64,000 nucleotides of DNA, from positions 1,612,001-1,676,000 of the forward strand of contig OZ219799.1 in assembly GCA_964291275.2 (NCBI GenBank), in the 5' to 3' direction. Below are positions 18,740 through 28,026 of the stretch, piece after piece. Position 1 is the stretch's first letter, and every line of letters starts with the position of its first letter. The stretch comes from Bin80 sp964291275. Its GTDB lineage: Bacteria > Bacteroidota > Rhodothermia > Rhodothermales > Bin80. Both the position numbers and the translations under genes were made by a program. A model generated the notes under the pieces. The model saw nothing but the letters and a program-made list of their open reading frames with translations. It ran no database searches and was not told the DNA's origin.

Positions 18740-19736
18740 GGCCTGCCTCGTTCATGAGCATACCATTACGGTTATCCTCTTCCCGGAGGAATAACTCAAG
18801 AGAGTCCCCAGTAAGATGCTGCAACCTGAATCCTGCACGTTCAAGAGGTACGCTGAATTCAGGTCGTCGGGATGCATTCCAAACGGCCACGCGCAGCAGT
18901 TCCAAGCGTGCGTTTGGTAGGTTTTCTGGGGCGGCAAGTACCATCCAGCCACCTTCGGATGCATAGTCAATCCCGAGCTCCTTGAGCGTGGGTACATCTG
19001 GCGCTACTGACAGTCGCTCATTTGCCATTAGAGCAAGTGTTCGAACCCGACCAGCCCGGCGCAGCGCATCGGTTTCAGCTAGAGAGGCCGTCACAACATC
19101 AACTCCACCTGCCAGCAGTTCCTGCAGAGCAGGCGCTGCGCCCTGACTGGGGACCCATGGCATGGCTGATTGATCAAGACCTACGGCCTCAAGAAATCCG
19201 ATCCGGCACAAATCCCATATACCACCCAGAGATGTACCGCTTGCTGTTAACGTCCCTGGTTCTGCCTTGAGCGCGGCAACGAGATCATGCACATCTTGCC
19301 AAGGTGCATCATTGCGCACCGTAATAGCGCTTGGGTTAACCGTAACCAGCGCGATCGGGGAGTAGTTCGTATAATCAAGAGGGGTGAGGCCCGTCCAGTG
19401 CATCATCGTGATTTCGACGGTGATGGCTCCCAGTGTATAGCCATCCGGCTGGGCTTGACTAAGAGCATAGTGCCCAACAATCCCCCCGCCACCGGTTCGA
19501 TTGACTACGTTCACAGGCTGTTCCAACTCATCCTGGAGCACAGCAGCCAAGGTGCGGGTGGCAGTATCAGTGCCTCCACCCGCTTTCCAAGGCACGATGA
19601 CGGTCAGCGGACGGGAAGGGTAGGCCTGCTCAATATTAGGTTGACAGGCACTTAGTGTGACCAGTAATAGGCCAATCCAGACGATTCCTCGATCAACCAC
19701 CACTCCAAGGCGGGGCAACACCATTCGAACGAGCAT
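18729..19736 (-). CDS. tctC: Tripartite tricarboxylate transporter, binding lipoprotein TctC
   Basis: Extracytoplasmic solute receptor of the Bug/TctC family. The signal region WIGLLLVTLSACQPN includes a lipobox, so the protein is membrane-anchored and not free. YPSRPLTVIVPWKAGGGTD is the family's first ligand-binding loop, and NRTGGGGIVGHYALSQAQPDGYTLG the second. The start at 19736 overlaps the DinB-like gene by 44 bp; a GTG at 19703 would shorten that overlap. Position behind an amidohydrolase suggests that the transported acid may be a product or substrate of that pathway (inference). Confidence 0.92.
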   Translation of the reverse strand: MLVRMVLPRLGVVVDRGIVWIGLLLVTLSACQPNIEQAYPSRPLTVIVPWKAGGGTDTATRTLAAVLQDELEQPVNVVNRTGGGGIVGHYALSQAQPDGYTLGAITVEITMMHWTGLTPLDYTNYSPIALVTVNPSAITVRNDAPWQDVHDLVAALKAEPGTLTASGTSLGGIWDLCRIGFLEAVGLDQSAMPWVPSQGAAPALQELLAGGVDVVTASLAETDALRRAGRVRTLALMANERLSVAPDVPTLKELGIDYASEGGWMVLAAPENLPNARLELLRVAVWNASRRPEFSVPLERAGFRLQHLTGDSLELFLREEDNRNGMLMNEAGLAL

Positions 19737-20211
19737 AAGCGATCAACTGTCCCAAGTGCTCATGGGTATGTCCGGCAAGGATCGACATGGCTCCGTAGAC
19801 GTTCAGCTGCATCCCAAAGAGTTCAATAGACTCACCCAAGTCAGCATCTCCCAGGGTCTCCAGAAGTCCGCGTACATGATTTTGGGAAGCCATCAACCGT
19901 TCGAGGGCGCCTTCTTTCGTGTCGGAGGCAGTAGCCTCGTAGTCCGATGCATGGCCCAATGCTGCGGCAATGCCGAAGTTGGCATCTGATACGTGATTCA
20001 GAACCTCGAGAACTGAACGGATTCCTTCCGCAGGGCGCCAGTCATGAAGGTCTTCGGGGATGGCTTCTGCCAGAGCATGCAGTTTTCCGGAGACACCATC
20101 AAAATCGTTGGAAAAAGCAGTGAGATAAGCACTATTGTCATGCTCCTGTGCACTGGCTGGTAGAGCCACAACAGTCGCGATCAGGAAAAGGGTAATTACT
20201 TGTTTCATCAA
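19693..20211 (-). CDS. DinB-like exported protein
   Basis: A 172-residue protein with a clear signal peptide (VITLFLIATVVALPASAQ), followed by a four-helix DinB fold. The putative metal ligands are His in VLNHVSDANFG and the two His of GHTHEHLGQLIAYAR. DinB-like proteins use this site for thiol transfer reactions in some families; this one is exported and its substrate is unknown. It is in the same direction as the amidohydrolase upstream and overlaps tctC. Confidence 0.85.
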   Translation of the reverse strand: MMKQVITLFLIATVVALPASAQEHDNSAYLTAFSNDFDGVSGKLHALAEAIPEDLHDWRPAEGIRSVLEVLNHVSDANFGIAAALGHASDYEATASDTKEGALERLMASQNHVRGLLETLGDADLGESIELFGMQLNVYGAMSILAGHTHEHLGQLIAYARSNGVAPPWSGG

Positions 20212-20260
20212 TTAAGCATTGTTTTTGAGGCAGTAACGAGCGCGTGTAACTGACTAAGAT

Positions 20261-21841
20261 CTATTCCGTTTCCTTGTTCTGTTGCTTTTCCACCATATTG
20301 GCCACGTCCTCCAAGAGGGCCTTTGCATCGTAGAGGATGCCATCCTTGATAGTATACTCGACCCCTCCTACATACTCAACCTCGCCGGTTTCATCGTTGA
20401 GCTTCATAGCGCCTGTTCCATACAGAACCTTAAAGTTTGCCAGTGGATTTTCGTCCACAATAAGTAGATCTGCCCGCATGCCGGCGCGAATTACTCCAAA
20501 GTCTATGGGTTTCTGGAGGGATTTATAAATCTCCATGGCCCCGTGCATGGTAGCAGCGCGAACAACTTCTAAGGGATGAAATCCAGACTCCTGCAGCAAT
20601 TCGAGTTCCAGGATTGTTCCAAACCCATAGAGTTGATAGATATAGCCACTATCACTGCCAATTGTAACCTTGCCTCCCAGGTTCTTGTATTCATTCAGGA
20701 ACTGCATCCAGACCTGATAAAACTTCTTCCACGCCACCTCATCATGAGTAGTCCAGTCGAAGAAATATGACCCATGATCAGTGCGGCTTGGAATAAAGAA
20801 TTCCCAGAGACTATTGAGCGTGTATTTCTCGTGCCAATCCACATTCTTAGCTCGCATCACATCCCGTCCTGCCGAATAGATGGTCAATGTGGGATTGATG
20901 TAGTAGTCCAGTTCCAGGAACTCATTCATAACAGCGTGCCATTGATCGCTGTTTGGGGTTACCAGCGACCACTGACGTGCAACTTGCCCGAAACGCATCT
21001 GCTCGTCATTGTAGTCCATATCTACAGGCCAGGGCTGCACATCATGTGCGTCGTACAGTGCTTCGAAGAGTCCGTAGAAATGGGTCATACTGCCAAGTCC
21101 AAGCCTGGCTGCATCCAGCGCGTTCATTTGAGCCACGCCCATCTGTCCCAGGTGGGCCGTAGATCCGAGGTTGTGCTTGGCAGCCTCATCCAACAGGGCA
21201 GCCATAATATCTGGTGGATAGGAGCCAAGCTTGAGGCCATCCACTCCGGATTCGGCTGCAAACTGTACCCAGGCGCGTGCGGCTTCCGGGGTTGTGACGG
21301 AGCCTTGATCCCAGCCACTGCCTGGCCGATGATAGCTTACCATGTGGGGGGCAGTGATTGCGTTTTTGGCGCTTCGCTCTTTTTCGCTCAGTGACCACTC
21401 AAAGCCTCCGAAGGAAACTCCCCGCACTGTTGTGATTCCGTGAGCAAGCCACAGCTTATAGATATATTCCGCTTCGGGGGCCTTGGGGATCCCACCTGTA
21501 TGGGCATGCAGATCTACAATCCCGGGCATCACGTATTTTCCGTGTGCATCAATTTCACGTGTTGCGTCGCCGGGCCTGCGATCCTCGTTGATATCCACAT
21601 AAGGGGCGCCAACACTGGTTACACGTACAATGCGATTTCCTTCAATCACAATATCCATGGGACTGCGGGGGGGTGAGCCTGTCCCGTCAATCACAGTAGC
21701 TCCCCGGATGATCAGGCGTTCAAAAGGGCCCTCGCCCTCATCAGGTCCGCGATCCGGTGCCGGCATAACCTGTGCATATGCGAGCAAAGGAAGTGATATG
21801 ATTGCAAACAGTAAGATCACGAGAATTTGTAAATACTTCAT
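20261..21841 (-). CDS. Exported amidohydrolase (imidazolonepropionase/prolidase-like)
   Basis: About 526 residues from ATG 21841, chosen because it begins a clean signal peptide (MKYLQILVILLFAIISLPLL...AYAQ). The metal-dependent amidohydrolase core has RGATVIDGTGSPP, MPGIVDLHAHTGG with the HxH metal ligands, TAHLGQMG, and the late Asp in GSDSGYIYQLYGFG. HPLEVVRAATMHGAMEIY and the C-terminal beta-sandwich strand DLLIVDENPLANF complete the fold. The true substrate is unknown; members act on cyclic amides, dipeptides or hydantoin-like rings. The start lies 1 bp after the NIPSNAP gene. Confidence 0.88.
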   Translation of the reverse strand: MKYLQILVILLFAIISLPLLAYAQVMPAPDRGPDEGEGPFERLIIRGATVIDGTGSPPRSPMDIVIEGNRIVRVTSVGAPYVDINEDRRPGDATREIDAHGKYVMPGIVDLHAHTGGIPKAPEAEYIYKLWLAHGITTVRGVSFGGFEWSLSEKERSAKNAITAPHMVSYHRPGSGWDQGSVTTPEAARAWVQFAAESGVDGLKLGSYPPDIMAALLDEAAKHNLGSTAHLGQMGVAQMNALDAARLGLGSMTHFYGLFEALYDAHDVQPWPVDMDYNDEQMRFGQVARQWSLVTPNSDQWHAVMNEFLELDYYINPTLTIYSAGRDVMRAKNVDWHEKYTLNSLWEFFIPSRTDHGSYFFDWTTHDEVAWKKFYQVWMQFLNEYKNLGGKVTIGSDSGYIYQLYGFGTILELELLQESGFHPLEVVRAATMHGAMEIYKSLQKPIDFGVIRAGMRADLLIVDENPLANFKVLYGTGAMKLNDETGEVEYVGGVEYTIKDGILYDAKALLEDVANMVEKQQNKETE

Positions 21842-21842
21842 G

Positions 21843-22613
21843 TCAAATCTGTGAGAATGGAAGGGGTCGAAGAATGAAATCCGTAATATTAGAAACGGTA
21901 TCCGCGTAAGTGGGATCATCGCGCAGCGCGATCCACTCCGGATCAACGATGAACTTTGCCCACGCGGCATCTCGTTCAGACATGTTCTCGAACCCCAGCA
22001 TATAGGTCAAATTGGGCATTAAAGGTCCATAGAGTGTCTCACCGAAGAATACTGGATTAAGCCCAGTCTTATGGAAGATGGCAATCTCCCCACCTTCGTT
22101 GAACATGGCAATTTTTTTCTGCCCTGCGATACTGCTGTGGCTCTCGTAGACTCGCAGTTCGAATATTCTATCTGGTCCATTGGCGGGTGTTGCTATTTGC
22201 GGCATATCTACGAAGGCATGCATGAGTTGGTGCTCCCGTCGCACGTAGGCTGGATTGTCGAGTGTGGCATTCAGGAAATCTGCTCCCGAACGTTGAAATT
22301 CCACATCATCCAAGAGCAGTGTACTGCTCCGTACGGCAGAGTCCATGCTTTGATGGGGGAGTATAACGTAGAGAGACGGCTGGTTGGGGCCATTCATAGG
22401 TGCAAATACGCCTACCGGTCCGATGCCTAATCGTCCGTAAGCAGGCAATGCTACATCCCGATAAAAATCAGCAACACGCGATTTACCGGCTCCAACGTTT
22501 GTATGATACGTTATGAGTTCAAAATACTGTTGTTGTTTCCCGGAAGTGTTAGAGGGTACAAACGGTAGTGCTACGGCCAACGGGACCGATGACATAAAGG
22601 AACGGCGATGCAT
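21843..22613 (-). CDS. NIPSNAP-family protein with Tat-like signal
   Basis: A 256-residue protein beginning MHRRSFMSSVPLAVAL, a twin-arginine-like export signal. Two ferredoxin-like NIPSNAP repeats follow: FELITYHTNVGAGKSRVADFY in the first half and IFELRVYESHSSIAGQKKIAMF in the second, ending with LTYMLGFENMSERDAAWAKF. Bacterial members are usually next to catabolic genes but have no defined reaction. It is divergent from the glycerate kinase gene with only 11 bp between the starts. Confidence 0.87.
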   Translation of the reverse strand: MHRRSFMSSVPLAVALPFVPSNTSGKQQQYFELITYHTNVGAGKSRVADFYRDVALPAYGRLGIGPVGVFAPMNGPNQPSLYVILPHQSMDSAVRSSTLLLDDVEFQRSGADFLNATLDNPAYVRREHQLMHAFVDMPQIATPANGPDRIFELRVYESHSSIAGQKKIAMFNEGGEIAIFHKTGLNPVFFGETLYGPLMPNLTYMLGFENMSERDAAWAKFIVDPEWIALRDDPTYADTVSNITDFILRPLPFSQI

Positions 22614-22624
22614 AGGTGTAAAGG

Positions 22625-23935
22625 ATGAATGAATCTCAAAATAGGGATTTGTGGGCGTCAGAGCCTAATTTTGCGGCCAAGAGAATATTTAGTGCTGCGG
22701 TAGACGGCGTAAGCGCTTATAGGTTATTGGAGCAGGTGAATAACTTGCCTATCTCCGATTCATGTCGTGTTGTTGGTGCGGGCAAAGCAGCTATGCCTAT
22801 GGCTGCAGCGCTGGAGCAATGCTTTCCGAATGCTGTATTTGAAGGCGAGGTGGTTGTACCGCATGGATATATGGACTCCTTTCCGGATGAATTAGCACGC
22901 CCCAAGGCCATAAGGATATCCGAAGGTGGACATCCCATTCCCAATGTTAATAGTCAGCGGGTGGCAGAGCGTGCTCTGAAGATCGCGAAAGATTGTGGAC
23001 AGAACGATACACTTATAGTGTTACTCAGCGGGGGGGCTTCGGCGTTGTGGAGTGCACCAGATAAAGGTTTAACCCTGCAGGATATCCGTACAGTAAACCA
23101 TATGTTGTTGCAGAGCGGTGCGGACATTCATCAGTTGAATACAATCCGCAAGCATCTGTCGGCCATAAAAGGTGGACGCCTCGCAGTAGCAACGTGGCCA
23201 GGACGCGTGATCACACTCGCTGTATCGGATGTTATTGGTAATGATATGTCAGTAATTGGGAGTGGGCCTACAGTGGGTGATCTAACCACCTGGCAGGATG
23301 CGACAGACATTATCCAAGCCTTGGATTTACGGTTACCAACGGCGGTGCACCAGCATCTTCAACTTGGAGTTGAAGGTGGTTTACCAGATACGCCGAAGCC
23401 AAACTCGAAGCTTGTGCAACAGTCTATTTTTCGACTTTTGGCTTCAAATGCTGACGCGTTGAAAGCGGCCGAGGCTGCCGCTCAGAATATGGGATATGAG
23501 GTTGTATCGGTGGATCATGATGTATGTGGTGAAGCACGGGAAGTGGGAGCAGCCATGGCGCGGAGTGTTTTGCGCCTAAAATCAGGTCAGTGTTTTATTT
23601 GGGGTGGTGAAACTACGGTTACCGTACGCGGTAATGGAAAGGGTGGACGTAACCAAGAGTTAGCATTAGCTGCAGCATGTGAGCTTGAGGGCACATCTTT
23701 GGATGCCGTACTGCTTTCTGGCGGTACGGATGGAATTGATGGACCCACAGATGCTGCGGGGGGGTGGGTTAATCCAGACACAGTTCCGATGGCGCTGGCT
23801 CACGGAGTGGATCCTCACGCTGCCCTCGAAGCAAATGATGCATATAACTGCCTCCGTGCCACGAAACAACTTTTAATCACTGGCCCGACCCATACAAATG
23901 TGATGGATGTAGGCATAGGTCTTGTAGCATCATGA
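22625..23935 (+). CDS. Glycerate 2-kinase, MOFRL/DUF4147 type
   Basis: A 436-residue kinase that phosphorylates D-glycerate at position 2 (GckA/TtuD family). Visible motifs are VVGAGKAAMPMAAALE, SEGGHPIPNVNSQRVAERAL, VLLSGGASALWSAP, NTIRKHLSAIKGGRLA, and SDVIGNDMSVIGSGPTVGD. The C-terminal MOFRL domain contains WGGETTVTVRGNGKGGRNQELALAAA and SGGTDGIDGPTDAAGG. It would feed serine/glyoxylate-derived glycerate into glycolysis. Its stop overlaps the start of the broken yyaL gene (ATGA). Confidence 0.92.
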   Translation: MNESQNRDLWASEPNFAAKRIFSAAVDGVSAYRLLEQVNNLPISDSCRVVGAGKAAMPMAAALEQCFPNAVFEGEVVVPHGYMDSFPDELARPKAIRISEGGHPIPNVNSQRVAERALKIAKDCGQNDTLIVLLSGGASALWSAPDKGLTLQDIRTVNHMLLQSGADIHQLNTIRKHLSAIKGGRLAVATWPGRVITLAVSDVIGNDMSVIGSGPTVGDLTTWQDATDIIQALDLRLPTAVHQHLQLGVEGGLPDTPKPNSKLVQQSIFRLLASNADALKAAEAAAQNMGYEVVSVDHDVCGEAREVGAAMARSVLRLKSGQCFIWGGETTVTVRGNGKGGRNQELALAAACELEGTSLDAVLLSGGTDGIDGPTDAAGGWVNPDTVPMALAHGVDPHAALEANDAYNCLRATKQLLITGPTHTNVMDVGIGLVAS

Positions 23936-24142
23936 GCAACCGTTTGGCTTCCGAAAAGAGCCCATATCTTCTCCAGCATAAGGATAATCCAGTTAACTGG
24001 TGGCCTTGATGCGGCTTTTGTAGCTGTCCGTGCAACTGATCGACCAATATTTCTCTCAATAGGGTATGCGACCTGTCACTGGTGCCATGTCATGGAGCAG
24101 GAGTCGTTTGAGGATGCAGAAGTGGCCCGGTTGCTGAACGAC
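23932..24142 (+). pseudogene. yyaL/DUF255 thioredoxin-domain gene, 5' remnant
   Basis: Reads MSNRLASEKSPYLLQHKDNP, the diagnostic start of the YyaL/SSP411 family, then stops at a TGA at 24007. The frame resumes one base later as DAAFVAVRATDRPIFLSIGY and TCHWCHVMEQESFED, which includes the CHWC redox motif. About five bases (the Trp-Gly of the family WGxxAF motif) seem to be missing at the frame break. Similarity ends near LLND at 24142, so about 600 downstream residues are gone. The start overlap with the kinase gene shows it was once part of that transcript. Confidence 0.85.
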
Positions 24143-24326
24143 ACATTACATTGGCAAACTACGGATAACGGCTCTGGCGACGACCCGGGCTCCCATCCCT
24201 TAAGCAACTGAGTTTGGGACGCCGCCTCCGCGATTGAACAAGCCTAGTATTTGCGGGTTAACATCGCGCCGTTAGTTCAAATTTAATCATTCCACAACAA
24301 TTGCGGTAGAACCTGTTTTCATTAAC

Positions 24327-25478
24327 ATGAATTGCTCACGGGGGCTGACAAAGATGCTCCGTCTGATTTGCTCTGTTTTTTGCCCTGTAGTCTGCCGGCC
24401 CGAGGCAGGAGGGGCCAGTTGCTGGCATCTTCGGCAGCGGGTTCTTTGCGCATTCCACCTTGCTTGCGTCTTATTGGTCGCAGTCTGCAGCCGTCCAGAC
24501 GTTCCAGTAACCGTCATTGAGTCGGAACAGGTCGAGTTTGATGACCTGTTTACAGTGGTTGACACGGTGCGACTGGATGCCTCTGTTATTATTGGGCGCA
24601 TTTCATTTCTTGATGTATCCACCAGTGGAAACTTTCTTGTCGCAGATAGGGGGCAGAAGGCCCTCCACCTGTTTTCACCATCTGGTGGCCATATCCGCAC
24701 ATTCTCAACGGCACTGTGCAACCCGGAAAAAGATACCACTCCGCAGAGTGCCCGCTTCCTTGCCGATGGCAGGATGCTGGTCCATACTTTAGGGGGCACC
24801 CACTTGTTTACCGCCGAAGGCGCGTGTGTGAAGTCAGTGGACGATTGGCCGAATCATCTAAGATCGTTTTGCGAGCGTTCGGATTCAGTCTATGTATTAA
24901 GCCGCTATACGCCAAACCAGAGAGTACTTGTTTTTTCGGCCTCACTGGACTTTGTTCGTGATCACAGCATTCCGTCGTCCAACTTCCCGGGTGTAACGAG
25001 AATTTTTGGAGGGACAGTCGGTCGCGAGATCGCCTGTTTGGATCACGGGGTTTACTACCGATATCCAGAAAGCAGTGATGGGCGCCCGCTATTCGGCGCT
25101 GAGAACGCGATCTTGCACAAACCTTTCTTTTTTCGTCCTCTTTCGCGCGATCGTTCAACATCGGGAAAGAGTGGTATGAATGCCCGGGTGGATGAATTCT
25201 TGGAAATCATAAGTGAGTACACCCTTTCTGAAGGGATTTTTGCCTTGGATGGGGATCACCGGATGTTGACTTTCACGACGAAATCTTTGAACCTAGATGT
25301 TCCAACGGCCATCAATATCGTCAGTTTGGGGGCGCGGCCAAGTATGAGCATCTTCACGGAGCGGCGGGGAATTAGGCTGGCGAAGAACGGTCTGTTGTTT
25401 CTTCAAGGAGATTACGAGGTTCTTGCAAATGGAGAATACGGCAATCCGATCTTGGAGGTGTTGCGCTTCACCCCGTAG
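24327..25478 (+). CDS. Beta-propeller-like exported lipoprotein (B)
   Basis: A 383-residue protein. The hydrophobic stretch CAFHLACVLLVAVCSRPD ends in a possible lipobox Cys; the preceding 35 residues are unusual, so the start may be ATG 24354. Blade-like repeats follow: ISFLDVSTSGNFLVADRGQK with LHLFSPSGGHIRTF, FLADGRMLVHTLGGTHLFTA and SDSVYVLSRYTPNQRVLVF. It lacks the GPGEF loop of the other two propellers, and is more diverged. Function is unknown. It precedes the membrane thioredoxin-like gene by 113 bp on the same strand, a pairing also common in Bacteroidota. Confidence 0.65.
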   Translation: MNCSRGLTKMLRLICSVFCPVVCRPEAGGASCWHLRQRVLCAFHLACVLLVAVCSRPDVPVTVIESEQVEFDDLFTVVDTVRLDASVIIGRISFLDVSTSGNFLVADRGQKALHLFSPSGGHIRTFSTALCNPEKDTTPQSARFLADGRMLVHTLGGTHLFTAEGACVKSVDDWPNHLRSFCERSDSVYVLSRYTPNQRVLVFSASLDFVRDHSIPSSNFPGVTRIFGGTVGREIACLDHGVYYRYPESSDGRPLFGAENAILHKPFFFRPLSRDRSTSGKSGMNARVDEFLEIISEYTLSEGIFALDGDHRMLTFTTKSLNLDVPTAINIVSLGARPSMSIFTERRGIRLAKNGLLFLQGDYEVLANGEYGNPILEVLRFTP

Positions 25479-25591
25479 AACTTCCGGTCAGCCGTTTTCA
25501 GGACAGGTTGAACAAGAGGAAATGACCACTATCAGTTGCTGCTGCTTTCAATTGACTCATCCCACCTATGCAAATCTAACACTTACAGACG

Positions 25592-26122
25592 ATGACTAGA
25601 ACGCTCTACTTTCTTGGATCCTTTACAGCCATTCTCCTTCTTTGTCTGGTCGGATGGTGGTTGGCTTCATTAGAGCCGGATTCGTTTGAGAATTCGACTG
25701 CCAGCTTAGCCAGCCTGACGCTATTGGATTCAAAGATGCCCATTACTGAATTAGTATTTGCCGCATCAGGTGAACCAGTGGCTGACGCGAACTCCATGTG
25801 GACAGACGCGGTGGTGATACTGTTGGGAGGCATGGGGTGTTCTTGGGATCAAGTAAATATTCTCAAGCATTGGGGAGCGAACTATGACCCACAAGGAGAC
25901 ACTGAGCGACTGGTAATTGCCCTTTTTGCTGATCCTCTGCTCGGAGGAAATAGAAGCCGGTACGAAAGTACCATATTGCGCCGTATAAGTGGAGTTGAGA
26001 TCCCCATACTTGTGTACGTTGGCGAGGAATTCGGTCCCCGACTGTTGGGAGTTAGAACGCCGCAAGTAGTTCGCGTTAGTCACGGTCGTATCTCAGAAAT
26101 CCTTGAGCCAGGTGCAAATTGA
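25592..26122 (+). CDS. Membrane-anchored thioredoxin-like protein
   Basis: A 176-residue protein with one N-terminal membrane helix (FLGSFTAILLLCLVGWWLA) and a periplasmic domain. The domain has the order expected of a thioredoxin/redoxin fold: ITELVFAASGEPV, then AVVILLGGMGCSWDQVNILKHW with a single Cys where the CxxC would be. After a long helix comes GVRTPQVVRVSHGRISEI, which looks like the TPQ (cis-Pro) strand and following hairpin. I infer a one-Cys redoxin-like domain. No close family is recognised. Confidence 0.6.
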   Translation: MTRTLYFLGSFTAILLLCLVGWWLASLEPDSFENSTASLASLTLLDSKMPITELVFAASGEPVADANSMWTDAVVILLGGMGCSWDQVNILKHWGANYDPQGDTERLVIALFADPLLGGNRSRYESTILRRISGVEIPILVYVGEEFGPRLLGVRTPQVVRVSHGRISEILEPGAN

Positions 26123-26200
26123 GCAATTGGTAGAGGATTACGCCCGTGAACTGTGAGACGTTACGGGTCAAATTCAAGCTGCGCCAACAAAAGTGACGTC

Positions 26201-26272
26201 GTCAAGTCGCTTGGGGGAATCTCAATCAGGGCACTCACAGAACCGGACGTGGGCCTCTCAACTCATCCGGCT
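26201..26272 (-). mobile_element. Group II intron 3'-end remnant (domains V-VI)
   Basis: On the minus strand, 26272-26238 reads as a group II domain V: AGCCGGATGAGTTGAGAGGC, then CCACGTCCGGTTCTGT. It is followed by a domain VI-like hairpin whose end GAGATTCCCCC...ACTTGAC matches the 3' end of intron Y at about 34670-34703. Nothing of the reverse transcriptase is recognisable upstream on this strand, so only the tail survives. Intron X starts 279 bp away on the other strand. Confidence 0.65.
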
Positions 26273-28026
26273 GGTGTAAACATTCGGTTTCGATTCTGGC
26301 GCTATGTAGCTTGGGTTCACATTTTTCCAGTGAATTAGCTAATTGAGAAGAACGCCCTGGCTTGACCGACGATTGATCACTCCGGTGTCCTCGTGCTGGG
26401 CCGGAGCCATAGCGCATGATATTGAATTCGACTGGAGTGCCCTGATCTCTTCTTGCGGATTCACCCAACAAGCTAACGCATGCCGGATTGATGGATTCTC
26501 CTTCTTGGCTCAAGGCTCCCTTCTCTATGCCAACTTAAGCTGTATTTGCCGTGCGCCGTGGAAAGGCGCTTTCCTGTGGTGGGTGCGAATCCTACCCAAC
26601 AACTGTCGCTCCGGTTGGTAGCGACCTTAACGTATAATCGAGGTAACGAGATGATATGAAGCATTAAGGTTAACGGGCTACGTAGAGTGGCTTAGCAACC
26701 ATGCGGGCCGGAACGAGTAGTGAACGCTGAGCAGGGTACGTCAGGCTAACTGACAAAATGTAGCGGGTGAAAGTCCCGTAGTATGAAGATGCAACCAATC
26801 ACATACTTCCTCAAGCCGTGCGTTATGATCCGTGAGGGTCATGATGAAGTGTCGGTAGAGGTGCGTATGGGAGCTATTGAGCATCGAAAGGCTCATCATT
26901 TGGGTCGCCGAGGAAGTCTTGCTGTCCGCAGGCAAAACGTAATCCATCGTAATGGTGAGACGGATTAGGGGCCCACGGTGTCGAAGAACTCACGGACGTG
27001 TGTACGCATTTTGTCGGGACCTGAGAGGGTGTGCCACGAAGTACACGGAGGTGAGTCAATGACATAGCCGAAATGTACGAACTGTATAAGGGATGGGGGA
27101 CGGCCCCCATAAGCGTTAACTTGTTTCCTATTTGATTATCTTTAGGTATCTCTACACGGGAATTGTCGTGATTTCAGCATTCTGAATTCTAACCGATTTG
27201 GTAGAATGTTGGATATACCTGTGATTGATCATTCAACCATCGTAATCAGATGAAGGGAACCGTAACACGCGCGCCCGAGGAAGAGGATTGGGCGGTTGTG
27301 CTCTCGTTTTTACCGAAAAATTGGCAGGAGTTGGCCGAGGAATCTGGTGCATTGCGCGGGCTACGTAAGGATAAGTCGCCGGAATGCCTACTTCGAACCT
27401 TGTTGATCCATTTAGGATGTGGTCATTCGTTACGAGAGACGGTCATACGAGTTCGTCAGGCTCAGATTGCGGATCTATCTGCGGTCGCATTGTTCAAGCG
27501 CCTGAAGAAGTCTCGTAGGTGGCTTCATGCGATGTGTGTTGCGCTGTTTCAGGAGCATGGAGTTGGCGTATCGGCGGGAGTGGGACGTCAAATGCGTGCG
27601 TTTGACGCGACCCACATCAGTGAGCCGGGACGTACGGGATCTCTATGGAGACTCCACTACAGCATAACCCTACCTGCATTGGGTTGCGATTTTTTCAATT
27701 TAACAGCGACGAAAGGAAAAGGGACGGGGGAGTCCTTGAAGCAATTTCCCATCCGGTCAGACGACTATATTTTGGTGGATCGGGGATATGCAACCGCTCT
27801 GGGAATCCAGCATGTGGAGGCATCTGGCGGCTATGTGACCGTGCGGGTCAATACTGGAGCCTTGCAGTTCGAGACGAAGCCCGGCCAGTCCTTTGATTTG
27901 GGAATTATATACGATAGTACCCATGAAATTTCCCAGATTATCCCCAAAATACCAACTTTTTCCTTACTTTTATGGAACTTTCCATACGCTTATGGGTACT
28001 ATACTGTACGATAATCACACAGTAGC

